From contig NZ_JAJTBG010000007.1 of assembly GCF_021287045.1 (NCBI RefSeq), positions 20,340 through 84,339 on the forward strand: a stretch of DNA of 64,000 nt, written 5' to 3'. The position numbers were made by a program, and so were the translations under genes. The notes below the pieces were generated by a model. That model ran no database searches. It was not told the DNA's origin and was given only the letters and a program-made list of their open reading frames with translations. How positions within the stretch are numbered: the stretch's first letter is position 1; each line of letters begins with the position of its first letter. The DNA comes from Oryzomicrobium sp. (GTDB lineage: Bacteria > Pseudomonadota > Gammaproteobacteria > Burkholderiales > Rhodocyclaceae). Shown piece by piece: positions 55,675-64,000 of the stretch.

Positions 55675-56355
55675 ATGCCACAACAAGAAGGGGGCTCCCA
55701 GGCCGAGCGGATCAGTCGGGCCATCGAGGCCGACATCCTCAACGCCACCTATCCACCTGGGGAGCGGCTGGACGAGCGGCAGCTGGCCGCCCGCTTCGGC
55801 GTATCGCGCACGCCGGTGCGGGAAGCGCTCAACCGGCTGGTGTCCGACGGGCTGGCCGAACACCGGGCCCGCCAGGGAGTGTTCGTTTCGCGCATTTCCC
55901 TGGCCAGCGTGTTCGAGCTGTTCGAAATGCTGGCGGTGATGGAATCGGCCTCGGCGCGCCTCGCGGCGCGGCGCATGAAGCCGGCGGACGTGGCCAAGCT
56001 GCTGGCGGCGGCCCAGGAGACGCTCCAGGCGGCGGCCGACGACGAGGCGGCGGTCTATACCAGCGCCAACACCCGCTTCCATGAATTGATCTATGCCGGC
56101 AGCTGCAACCGCCTGCTGGAAGAATCGGTGAAACAGTTGCGCCGCCGCGCCGAGCCCTACCGGGGGCACATCCACCGGGTGGCCGGACGGCGCACCGCCA
56201 CCGCCCAGGAGCACATGGCCATCGCCGAGGCCATCCGCGACGGCAAGGGCGAGCTGGCGGCGGATCTGATGTTCCAGCACCTGGACATCCACCGTCCCGA
56301 GTTTTCCGATTACGTCTTCATTCTTTCCCGCTCGGTGGAGGGCGCCCTGTCGTGA
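55675..56355 (+). CDS. GntR-family (FCD) transcriptional regulator of malonate use
   Basis: 226-residue regulator. Winged helix-turn-helix at about 11-75 (GERLDERQLAARFGVSRTPVREALNRL) and an all-helical FCD ligand-binding domain (about 85-215) with the metal/ligand His residues in NTRFHELIYAGS and AQEHMAIAEAI. It is divergent from the carboxyltransferase-matB-dctPQM operon, the same arrangement as MatR in rhizobial mat loci. Probably represses the operon until malonate or malonyl-CoA binds. Confidence 0.9.
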   Translation: MPQQEGGSQAERISRAIEADILNATYPPGERLDERQLAARFGVSRTPVREALNRLVSDGLAEHRARQGVFVSRISLASVFELFEMLAVMESASARLAARRMKPADVAKLLAAAQETLQAAADDEAAVYTSANTRFHELIYAGSCNRLLEESVKQLRRRAEPYRGHIHRVAGRRTATAQEHMAIAEAIRDGKGELAADLMFQHLDIHRPEFSDYVFILSRSVEGALS

Positions 56356-56462
56356 GGGGTGCCGCGGCACCGCTGCGAAAAGACGCTTGATCCATCGAGG
56401 AAAAGCCGGTATATTCCGGCCTCTTTAGCAAAACCACCCTATCTTTTTTAGGAACGAATTCC

Positions 56463-56735
56463 ATGGCCAATAGCGCACAAGCTCGCAAACGCGCGCGTCA
56501 AGCCGAAAAGCAACGCGCCCACAACGCCAGCCTGCGCTCGACGCTGCGTACTGCGATCAAAAAGGTGCGCAAGGCGATCGACGCGGGTGACAAGGCAGCT
56601 GCTCAAGCGGTGTTTCAAGAGTCTGTGTCGGTGATCGACAGCATCGCCGACAAGCGGATTGTTCACAAGAACAAGGTCTCCCGCCACAAGAGCCGCCTGT
56701 CCGCCCAGATCAAGGCGATGGCTGCCGCTGCCTAA
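56463..56735 (+). CDS. rpsT: 30S ribosomal protein S20
   Basis: 90-residue helical ribosomal protein that binds 16S rRNA. Starts [23 protein letters not shown], with the conserved basic N-terminus and the [20 protein letters not shown] tail. Own promoter region upstream (AT-rich 56400-56460) and a terminator downstream. Confidence 0.97.
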   Translation: MANSAQARKRARQAEKQRAHNASLRSTLRTAIKKVRKAIDAGDKAAAQAVFQESVSVIDSIADKRIVHKNKVSRHKSRLSAQIKAMAAAA

Positions 56736-56773
56736 CCGGCTCCGACAGCACGCTGCGCCAAGGCGCAGCCAAG

Positions 56774-56803
56774 AAAAACGGCACCCCAGGGTGCCGTTTT
56801 TTT
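56774..56803. terminator. Intrinsic terminator after rpsT
   Basis: ACGGCACC, CCAG loop, GGTGCCGT with seven T after it and a flanking A-run before it. The A-run may let it also act on the convergent DUF3579 gene. Confidence 0.9.
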
Positions 56804-56852
56804 ATGCGCGTTTTCCGGGAAGGTAGGGCGCTGAGCCGGGACCCGCCGTGCT

Positions 56853-57158
56853 TCAGTTGGCCGGGCGCTCGCAGCCTTCCACCAGTTGCAGCTCGTTGTC
56901 GGCGGCGAAGTTGCGCAGGAAGCGGTAGGCCAGGGGTTCTATGTCGTAGAGCTGGCCGTCGACGAAGACGGCCTTTTCGCCGGAGCTGGAGCAGGGGCCG
57001 ACGTAGGGGGAGTACTTCATGCGCTTTTCGGCGCCGAAGGCGGACATGACGCCGCAGAGCCGCTCTGCCCAGTCGCTGGGGCGGAACCGCCGGCCTTCGT
57101 GGGTCAGGCCGACGATGATGAAGTTGCGTGCGGTGGTGTCCGCGTTGTGATCCGTCAT
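56853..57158 (-). CDS. DUF3579-family protein
   Basis: 101-residue small protein found mainly in Betaproteobacteria; contains NFIIVGLTHEGRRFRPSDWAERLCGVM and YSPYVGPC, which define the family. Function unknown. ATG 57158 is used; an in-frame start further upstream would add an unconserved tail. Convergent with rpsT. Confidence 0.85.
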   Translation of the reverse strand: MTDHNADTTARNFIIVGLTHEGRRFRPSDWAERLCGVMSAFGAEKRMKYSPYVGPCSSSGEKAVFVDGQLYDIEPLAYRFLRNFAADNELQLVEGCERPAN

Positions 57159-57396
57159 GGTGCTCACTTGGTGGCGCGCGTGGGGCTGTCTCCGAAGCCC
57201 TGTCCTTCCGTGCCGATCCTGCGCGCCGGGAGGAGGTGTGGGCGCTTTTTTCGATGCGGATTCTAGCAGAGTCACGCCCCTCCGGGGAGGCGCCGTTTCA
57301 TCTGCCGCGAACGGCTTTTGCCCAGCAAAATGCGTTGCGCATTTCGTGACGGCTGCCTATACTCGCCTATCGCCCTGAACCGGTTAAGGTTTTTCC

Positions 57397-57612
57397 GTGC
57401 AACCTCTGCTCGTGACCAAATACGGCTTTCGCATTCGCACCCGGCATGGCGGGGTAGTGGACAATCTGCTCATCTACGGCCGCGACGAGCAGGAGGCGGT
57501 GACCAAGCTGCGCCAGATCTACCACGATTGCGAGGTGCTGGAGACGCGCCGCCAGGTCGGCGGCGGCCGTCACGCCGCGGCCTGCCTGGATGCCCTGGCG
57601 GAAGCCGGCTGA
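57397..57612 (+). CDS. Small conserved hypothetical protein
   Basis: 71-residue protein with a GTG start at 57397 (VTKYGFRIRTRHGGVVDNLLIYGRDEQEAVTKLRQIYHDCEVLETR). I do not recognise a named family. It looks like a single small alpha/beta domain: two beta-strand-like stretches and a helix. It lies alone between the divergent DUF3579 gene and argD. Codon usage resembles its neighbours, so it is likely real. Confidence 0.6.
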   Translation: MQPLLVTKYGFRIRTRHGGVVDNLLIYGRDEQEAVTKLRQIYHDCEVLETRRQVGGGRHAAACLDALAEAG

Positions 57613-58073
57613 TCGTTTAAGCACCGAATTTGATGGAGTGCCGACCCCTCTGGGCCGGCAACGTAGGATGCAGGGCCGGGACATGTTCCCGGCCTTTGTC
57701 GTTTACCGGCCTGGCCCCATGCTGGCGGCGAGCGGGTAACGGTGGAAATCATGATGTTTCGCACCATTTTGGTGCATTTTCGCGATTGGGGCGCCATCCT
57801 TGGCGCTTTCCCCACGCGCCATGCCGTAAAGATTGCGTCCGGAGCGGCACAAATGCCCGCGTCGGGCGCCTCCGGTTTGTGCCGGGGCGGTGATTTCGCT
57901 TAAACTCTGAGGTCTTACAAGCTGAGCGGCGGGATTCAGACCGGCCAGGGCGGCCAGCCCCGGAAGGTTCGACGGCCCCGCCGCTTATCCTTTTTTCCGC
58001 CCCGCCGGATGCGCTCGACGCGACACCGTTTCCGAGCCGCCGGGCAGGCCGGCGGCCGGCAGCGGGATTGCTC
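57613..58073 (+). other. Long region upstream of argD
   Basis: About 460 bp. It contains a weak hairpin (GGCCGGGA/TCCCGGCC at 57674-57694 followed by TTTGT) after the small protein gene, and the NtrC-type palindrome at 57761-57775. I searched for a sigma-54 promoter (TGGCAC-N5-TTGC) downstream of the palindrome and found only a poor match near 57886-57901. No gene is supported. Confidence 0.5.
57761..57775. promoter_or_regulatory. NtrC-type palindrome upstream of argD
   Basis: GCACCATTTTGGTGC, a perfect palindrome of the form GCACC-N5-GGTGC, the same form as the NtrC sites upstream of E. coli glnA. It lies about 300 bp before argD, a normal enhancer distance. Confidence 0.55.
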
Positions 58074-59246
58074 ATGTCTCACCTGATGAATACCTACGCC
58101 CGGCTTCCCGTGGCGTTCTCCCACGGCGAAGGTTCCTGGCTCGTCGATACCGACGGCAAGCGCTATCTGGATGCCCTTTCCGGCATCGCCGTCTCCACCC
58201 TGGGCCACAACCATCCCGACCTGGTGGCCAGCATCGCCGCCCAGGCCGCCCGGGTGCTGCACACGTCCAACCTGTACCGCATTCCCCTTCAGGAACAGCT
58301 CTCCGATCGCCTGGCCGCCGTGTCCGGCATGGACGAGGTGTTCTTCTGCAACTCCGGCTGCGAGGCCAACGAGGCCGCCATCAAGCTGGCCCGCTTCTAC
58401 GGCCACCAGCAGGGCGTGGACAATCCGGCCATTATCGTCATGGAAAAGGCCTTCCACGGCCGCACCCTGGCGACCCTGTCGGCCACCGGCAACCGCAAGG
58501 CCCAGGCCGGCTTCGAGCCCCTGGTGTCGGGCTTCGTGCGCGTTCCCTACAACGACCTGGAAGCGATCCGCAGCGTTGCCGGCCACAACCAGAACGTGGT
58601 GGCGGTGATGCTGGAGATGGTCCAGGGCGAGGGCGGCATCCACATCGCCGACCTGGAATTCCAGCGCCAACTGCGTGCCCTGTGCGACGAAAAGGGCTGG
58701 CTGCTGATCTGCGACGAGGTGCAGTGCGGCATCGGCCGGACCGGTACCTGGTTCGGCTACCAGCAGTCCGGCGTGCTGCCGGACGTGGCCACCCTGGCCA
58801 AGGGCCTGGGCTCCGGCGTGCCGATTGGCGCTTGCCTGGTCTCTGGCAAGGCGGCCGGCCTGTTCGGCCCGGGCAACCACGGTTCCACCTTCGGCGGCAA
58901 TCCGCTGGCCTGCGCCGCGGCGCTGACCACCCTGGACTGCATCGACCGCGACGGCCTGCGCGACAACGCCATCAAGGTCGGCGAGCTGATCCGTACCGGC
59001 CTGGCCGAGGCCCTGGCCGGCGTTTCCGGCGTGGTCGAGATCCGCGGCCGCGGCCTGATGATCGGCGTCGAGCTCGACCGCCCCTGCGGCGAGTTGGTGA
59101 CCCGGGGCCTGGAGGCCGGCCTGCTGATCAACGTCACCGCCGAGAAGGTAGTACGCCTGCTGCCGGCCCTGGTCTTCACCGAGGACGAGGCCCGGGAACT
59201 GGTGGCCCGCCTCGCGCCCCTGATCCGGACCTTCCTCGGCGCCTGA
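58074..59246 (+). CDS. argD: Acetylornithine aminotransferase
   Basis: 390-residue class III PLP aminotransferase converting N-acetylglutamate semialdehyde to N-acetylornithine (arginine synthesis), often also active in lysine synthesis. The PLP lysine is Lys243 in TLAKGLGSGVPIG, the cofactor Asp is in ICDEVQCGIGRTG, and FCNSGCEANEAAIKLAR binds the phosphate. ATG 58074 is used; ATG 58086 is the alternative. argF follows after 36 bp. Confidence 0.94.
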   Translation: MSHLMNTYARLPVAFSHGEGSWLVDTDGKRYLDALSGIAVSTLGHNHPDLVASIAAQAARVLHTSNLYRIPLQEQLSDRLAAVSGMDEVFFCNSGCEANEAAIKLARFYGHQQGVDNPAIIVMEKAFHGRTLATLSATGNRKAQAGFEPLVSGFVRVPYNDLEAIRSVAGHNQNVVAVMLEMVQGEGGIHIADLEFQRQLRALCDEKGWLLICDEVQCGIGRTGTWFGYQQSGVLPDVATLAKGLGSGVPIGACLVSGKAAGLFGPGNHGSTFGGNPLACAAALTTLDCIDRDGLRDNAIKVGELIRTGLAEALAGVSGVVEIRGRGLMIGVELDRPCGELVTRGLEAGLLINVTAEKVVRLLPALVFTEDEARELVARLAPLIRTFLGA

Positions 59247-59282
59247 TCCGGACGCCGCCCATAACGATAAGGAGGGAGACCC

Positions 59283-60206
59283 ATGTCGTCACTCAAGCAT
59301 TATCTCCAGTTCAAGGATTTCACCCGGGACGAGTACGCCTACATCTTCGAGCGCGCCGCCTGGATCAAGCGCAAGTTCAAGGGGTACGAGCGCTACTGGC
59401 CCCTGGCCGACCGCACCCTGGTGATGATTTTCGAGAAGGCCTCCACCCGTACCCGCCTGTCCTTCGAGGCCGGCATGCACCAGCTGGGCGGCGCCGCCAT
59501 CTACCTGAACACCCGGGATTCCCAGCTGGGCCGGGGCGAGCCGGTGGAAGACGCGGCCCAGGTGATCTCGCGCATGAGCGACCTGGTGATGATCCGCACC
59601 TTCGAGCAGGACATCGTCGAGCGCTTCGCCGCCAATTCCAGGGTGCCGGTGATCAACGGCCTGACCAACGAATACCACCCCTGCCAGATCCTGGCCGACA
59701 TCTTCACCTGGATCGAGCACCGGGGCGACATCACGGGCAAGACCGTGGCCTGGATCGGCGACTCCAACAACGTTTGCAACACCTGGCTGCAAGCCGCCGA
59801 AATCTTCGACTTCAAGGTCAATGTGTCCACTCCGGAAGGCTATGAAGTCGAGCCGGAGCGGGCCGGCGTGGCCGGTACCCACTTCGAGGCCTTCGCCGAC
59901 CCCATGGATGCCGTCCGCGGTGCCCACCTGGTGACCACCGACGTGTGGACCTCTATGGGCTTCGAGGCCGAGAACGAAGAGCGTCTCAAGGACTTCGCCG
60001 ACTTCCAGGTCGATGGCGACATGATGCGGGTGGCCGATCCCTCCGCTGTGTTCATGCACTGCCTGCCGGCACACCGCGGCGAGGAAGTCTCCGCCGAGGT
60101 CATCGACGGGCCCCAGTCGGTGGTCTGGGACGAGGCGGAAAACCGCCTGCACGCCCAGAAGGCCCTGATGGAATACCTGCTGCTCGGCCGGGTCGAGGCC
60201 AACTGA
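59283..60206 (+). CDS. argF: Ornithine carbamoyltransferase
   Basis: 307-residue enzyme making citrulline from ornithine and carbamoyl phosphate. Carbamoyl phosphate loop STRTR at 54-58, the HPCQ motif in NEYHPCQILAD, the ornithine-binding loop VWTSMGFE and the zinc/substrate cysteine in HCLPAHRGEE. An AGGAGGG precedes ATG 59283. Cotranscribed with argD and argG. Confidence 0.96.
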   Translation: MSSLKHYLQFKDFTRDEYAYIFERAAWIKRKFKGYERYWPLADRTLVMIFEKASTRTRLSFEAGMHQLGGAAIYLNTRDSQLGRGEPVEDAAQVISRMSDLVMIRTFEQDIVERFAANSRVPVINGLTNEYHPCQILADIFTWIEHRGDITGKTVAWIGDSNNVCNTWLQAAEIFDFKVNVSTPEGYEVEPERAGVAGTHFEAFADPMDAVRGAHLVTTDVWTSMGFEAENEERLKDFADFQVDGDMMRVADPSAVFMHCLPAHRGEEVSAEVIDGPQSVVWDEAENRLHAQKALMEYLLLGRVEAN

Positions 60207-60260
60207 CCCGGCCGGCCCAACCCCCATTCGTTTTCAATTTCCTGTTGTAAGGCACACATC

Positions 60261-61490
<1,230 letters not shown>

Positions 61491-61511
61491 CGGCGGAGAA
61501 GAGGTAGCCCG

Positions 61512-61733
61512 GTGGAAGGAACCCTGTTCGGCTTCACGGAAGAGCAGATTTCGGATTTCGGTTCGACCTTCGGGATCGGGCTGTTCATCCTCTTCATGCT
61601 GTTCATCATCGCCGAGATCGCCTGGAAGTCGAAGGCCGGCAAGACGGGCACCTTCGTGCTCTTCTTCGTCCTGGCCTTCGGCATGCTCGGCTTCATCGCC
61701 AAAACCATCATTCAGAAAATCTGGGGAATCTGA
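61512..61733 (+). CDS. DUF2788-family small membrane protein
   Basis: 73-residue protein with two transmembrane helices (about 18-38 and 47-68), start GTG 61512, 21 bp after argG. The pattern EEQISDFGSTFGIGLFILFMLFIIAEIAWKSKAGK is typical of DUF2788. Function unknown. Position suggests it is read through from the arg operon. Confidence 0.82.
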   Translation: MEGTLFGFTEEQISDFGSTFGIGLFILFMLFIIAEIAWKSKAGKTGTFVLFFVLAFGMLGFIAKTIIQKIWGI

Positions 61734-61736
61734 CCC

Positions 61737-62057
61737 ATGTCCCAAGCGACCCAATTCGACAACGTTTCCGTCGTCAAGCAGGCCAACGTCTACTTCGACG
61801 GCAAGTGCATCTCCCACACCGTGCTGTTCGCCGACGGCTCGAAGAAGACTGTGGGCGTGATCCTGCCCGCCTCCCTGACCTTCAACACCGGTGCCCCGGA
61901 AGTCATGGAAACCGTGGCCGGCTCCTGCCGCTATCGCCTCAAGGGCGAGACCGAATGGAAGACCTCCGGCCCGGGCCAGGCCTTCAACGTGCCGGGCGAC
62001 TCCAGCTTCGACATCGAAGTGGTCGAGCCCTACCACTACGTCTGCTACTTCGGCTGA
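61737..62057 (+). CDS. ppnP: Pyrimidine/purine nucleoside phosphorylase PpnP
   Basis: 106-residue cupin-fold enzyme (YaiE/DUF1255 family) that splits several nucleosides with phosphate. Motifs: [44 protein letters not shown] and the C-terminal [18 protein letters not shown]. It starts 3 bp after the DUF2788 stop. Confidence 0.93.
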   Translation: MSQATQFDNVSVVKQANVYFDGKCISHTVLFADGSKKTVGVILPASLTFNTGAPEVMETVAGSCRYRLKGETEWKTSGPGQAFNVPGDSSFDIEVVEPYHYVCYFG

Positions 62058-62069
62058 GCGGAGGGTCGA

Positions 62070-62564
62070 ATGCCGTCTTTCGACTTTTCCTCCGAAGTGG
62101 ACATGGTGGCGCTCAAGAACGCCATCGACGCCACCGGCAAGAAGATCGTCGGCCGCCACGACTTCAAGGGCACCAGCGCCAAGGTCGAGATGAACGAGAA
62201 GGACAAGATCGTCACGGTCTATGCCGACTCGGACTTCCAGCTCGACCAGGTCAAGGTCATCCTCTTCCCCGAAATGGAGAAGAAGGAGCCCGACTGCACC
62301 AAGCGCCTGGACGCCCAGGCGGTGCAGAAGGTGTCCGGCGACAAGGTCAAGCAGGAGCTCAAGATCAAGATCGGTATCGAGAGCGAGCTGGCCAAGAAAA
62401 TCGTCAAGCTGATCAAGGACTCCAAGCTCAAGGTCCAGGCCGCCATCCAGGGCGACGCGGTGCGCGTCACCGGCGCCAAGCGCGACGTCCTGCAGGAAAC
62501 CATTACCCTGGTGAAGAAGTCGATCACCGACTTCCCCATCAAGTACGGCAACTTCCGCGACTGA
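62070..62564 (+). CDS. yajQ: YajQ-family nucleotide-binding protein
   Basis: 164-residue protein with two tandem RNP-like ferredoxin folds, beginning MPSFDFSSEVDMVALKNAID. YajQ proteins bind nucleotides and, in Xanthomonas, cyclic di-GMP. The C-terminal SIT-DFPIKYGNFRD end is characteristic. Only 12 bp after ppnP; a terminator follows. Confidence 0.95.
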   Translation: MPSFDFSSEVDMVALKNAIDATGKKIVGRHDFKGTSAKVEMNEKDKIVTVYADSDFQLDQVKVILFPEMEKKEPDCTKRLDAQAVQKVSGDKVKQELKIKIGIESELAKKIVKLIKDSKLKVQAAIQGDAVRVTGAKRDVLQETITLVKKSITDFPIKYGNFRD

Positions 62565-62594
62565 GCCACGGCCTGGGTCTCGGCCCGGCCGCCG

Positions 62595-62633
62595 CAACAA
62601 AAAAGCCCGTCATTGCGACGGGCTTTTTTGTTG
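62595..62633. terminator. Bidirectional intrinsic terminator, yajQ / GST
   Basis: CAACAAAAAAGCCCGTC and GACGGGCTTTTTTGTTG form a 17-bp stem with a 5-nt loop. T-runs on both strands serve the convergent yajQ and GST genes. Confidence 0.93.
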
Positions 62634-62738
62634 CCCCCGGCTGGAAATCCAGGCGGGGCGCCGATCTCCGGGGCGTCTGCCTGGAAAGCCGCGCCAGGCG
62701 CGGCGATCCGAGGGGTAGGTCCGGAGAGGCCCGTGGAA

Positions 62739-63350
62739 TCAGGCGTCCCGGGGGGCGGTTTCCTGGAACGAGGGGCGCTGTTCCAGCTTCTCGTAGAGCC
62801 GGGCCAGGTTGGGATGGGCTTCGCGCCAGGCGATTTCCGGGAAGCGGAAGTCCAGGTAGCCCAGGGCGCTGCCCACGGCGATGTCGGCCAGGCCGAAGTG
62901 GGTGCCCATGCAGTAGGCCAGGTCGCCCAGTTCGTCGGCCATGAAGGTCAGGGTGCGGGTGATCGCCTGGTTGTGCAGGGCGATCCACTCGACGTTCTGT
63001 TCCTTGGCCTTGCGCAGGGATTCGTTGCGGATCGCTACGGCCGAATCGAGCAGGCCGTCGGCCAGGGCTTCCCAGCGCTTCACTTCCATTCGTTCCCGGT
63101 TGGGCTGGGGCATCAGCTTGTTGTTGGGGGTGACGTTGTCCAGGTATTCGACGATCACCGGCGAATCGAACACCGGGGTGCCGTCGTCCAGCACCAGCAC
63201 GGGAATGCGACCCAAGGGGTTGTGCACGGGCACAGCGCTGTCGGGAGAGCGGGGGACGTCGATCACCAGGTCGTAATCGATCTTCTTTTCGGCCAGGACG
63301 ATACGCACCTTGCGGGCGTAGGGGCTGGTATGGGTGCCGAACAGCTTCAT
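62739..63350 (-). CDS. Glutathione S-transferase family protein
   Basis: 203-residue GST: N-terminal thioredoxin-like domain (MKLFGTHTSPYARKVRIVLAEK, with the VPVLVLDDG and FDSPVIVEYLD glutathione-binding region) and an all-helical C-terminal domain (LADIAVGSALGYLDFRFPEIAW). Substrate not predictable. Located between yajQ and purB in many Betaproteobacteria. ATG 63350 gives the standard GST start. Confidence 0.92.
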   Translation of the reverse strand: MKLFGTHTSPYARKVRIVLAEKKIDYDLVIDVPRSPDSAVPVHNPLGRIPVLVLDDGTPVFDSPVIVEYLDNVTPNNKLMPQPNRERMEVKRWEALADGLLDSAVAIRNESLRKAKEQNVEWIALHNQAITRTLTFMADELGDLAYCMGTHFGLADIAVGSALGYLDFRFPEIAWREAHPNLARLYEKLEQRPSFQETAPRDA

Positions 63351-63511
63351 GGTTCTCTTCTTGTCGGTTTCTCGGGCGAGAGGTCGAGCCGGATGAACAA
63401 CAGGGGCAAAGTATAGCATTCGCCCCGTGCCGCACCGGCCGGACCCGCCTAGCTAACGGGATGTGCACAAAGGGTGCGTGATAAAATACAAAGCTTTGAT
63501 GACCGGAGCGC

Positions 63512-63526
63512 GCACCAAAATGGTGC
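63512..63526. promoter_or_regulatory. NtrC-type palindrome upstream of purB
   Basis: GCACCAAAATGGTGC, the exact reverse complement of the palindrome at 57761, about 85 bp before purB. A TAAAAT hexamer at 63482-63487 could be a -10, which would put this site just downstream of the transcription start. Confidence 0.5.
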
Positions 63527-63600
63527 CAGCTTACCTGACTTGAAGCTGAATTTCTTCGCTTGTCTCTCCGATTGTCGCCACGATCCTTCCGTTTTCTTGG

Positions 63601-64000
63601 ATGTTCCCTATGCCCGCCAGTTTCCTCACGGCCCTCTCGCCCCTCGATGGTCGCTATGCCGCCAAGGTTGACGCCCTGCGCTCCGCCTTCTCCGAATACG
63701 GCCTGATCCGTCACCGTCTCAAGGTCGAGATCGAGTGGCTCAAGGCCCTGGCGGCCGAACCCCACTTTGCCGAGATTCCGGCCTTCTCCGCCGCCACCGT
63801 GGCCGAGCTGGACGCCCTGGTGAACAACTTCTCCGAAGCTGACGCCCAGGCGGTGAAGGACATCGAGGCCACCACCAACCACGACGTGAAGGCCCTGGAG
63901 TACTGGATCAAGGACAAGACCAAGGCCAACGCCGAGGTCACCAAGGTCAGCGAGTTCATCCACTTCGCTTGCACCTCGGAGGACATCAACAACCTGTCCC
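63601..64000 (+). CDS. purB: Adenylosuccinate lyase, 5' part
   Basis: First 133 residues of the fumarase-superfamily lyase that acts twice in purine synthesis; the gene runs off the right edge. The N-terminal LTALSPLDGRYAAKV, the TTNHDVKALEYWIKD block and EFIHFACTSEDINNLS match the E. coli-type PurB. Either ATG 63601 or ATG 63610 in the same frame could start it; the latter gives the more usual N-terminus. Confidence 0.95.
   Translation, partial: MFPMPASFLTALSPLDGRYAAKVDALRSAFSEYGLIRHRLKVEIEWLKALAAEPHFAEIPAFSAATVAELDALVNNFSEADAQAVKDIEATTNHDVKALEYWIKDKTKANAEVTKVSEFIHFACTSEDINNLS

Noticed and set aside
57776-58073. Sigma-54 promoter downstream of the NtrC-type palindrome
   Set aside because: The best GG-N10-GC match (around 57886-57901) lacks the TGGCAC and TTGC context, so it is not called.

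Overview
The window is GC-rich chromosomal DNA from a betaproteobacterium. The order thrS-infC-rpmI-rplT-pheS-pheT-ihfA-merR-tRNA-Pro, the surE-pcm-nlpD-rpoS block, the exbB-exbD-lpxK-trm112-kdsB-adk-pfp block and the argD-argF-argG-DUF2788 block are all typical of Betaproteobacteria. The mix with orphan norEF, a malonate/TRAP cluster and a xanthomonadin-like cassette suggests Rhodocyclales (an Azospira- or Dechloromonas-like organism); the genus is a guess from memory of such genomes. I see no insertion sequence, integrase, prophage, rRNA operon or CRISPR array.

Layout. 1-2.4 kb: end of hldD, cysM and a PolB-like exonuclease. 2.4-10.3 kb: tRNA-Val, then the translation and IHF block with an AUA-initiated infC, closing with tRNA-Pro. 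10.6-14.5 kb: an H-NS-type gene and the overlapping surE-pcm-nlpD-rpoS series. 14.4-19.7 kb (minus): moxR-DUF58-tgpA-mltB, each overlapping the next by 4 bp; the last runs 41 bp into the 3' end of rpoS on the other strand. 20-25 kb: a deacetylase-family enzyme, dapA, bamC and a chemoreceptor. 25.3-30.4 kb: a five-gene cassette (flavin-dependent halogenase, chorismatase, MipA/OmpV, acyltransferase, GT2) resembling part of a xanthomonadin/aryl-polyene locus but without ketosynthase or ACP genes. 30.4-34.2 kb (minus): norEF, sodB, xseA. 34.3-40.1 kb: an intergenic region with three DnaA-box-like sites beside an AT-rich stretch, then exbBD and the lpxK to pfp genes.

40.1-45.8 kb (minus): a large type V autotransporter and, behind an intrinsic terminator, a TPR-glycosyltransferase that is a candidate for modifying it. 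46.1-49.5 kb (minus): a PEBP-like protein, murJ and a DUF815 ATPase. 49.5-56.4 kb: a malonate-use cluster: GntR regulator, a fused MdcD/MdcE-like carboxyltransferase, MatB and a DctPQM TRAP transporter. The carboxyltransferase sits where MatA (malonyl-CoA decarboxylase) is expected, and the divergent promoter region has TGGTATnCCA palindromes that look like the GntR operator. 56.4-64 kb: rpsT, DUF3579, argD-argF-argG, DUF2788, ppnP, yajQ, a GST and the start of purB. Two copies of the same 15-bp NtrC-type palindrome lie at the two ends of the arginine segment.

How the genes work together: most of the window is housekeeping (translation, envelope assembly, arginine and lysine synthesis, stationary phase). 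The accessory interest lies in the pigment-like cassette, the autotransporter/TPR-glycosyltransferase pair, the malonate cluster and the DnaA-box region.
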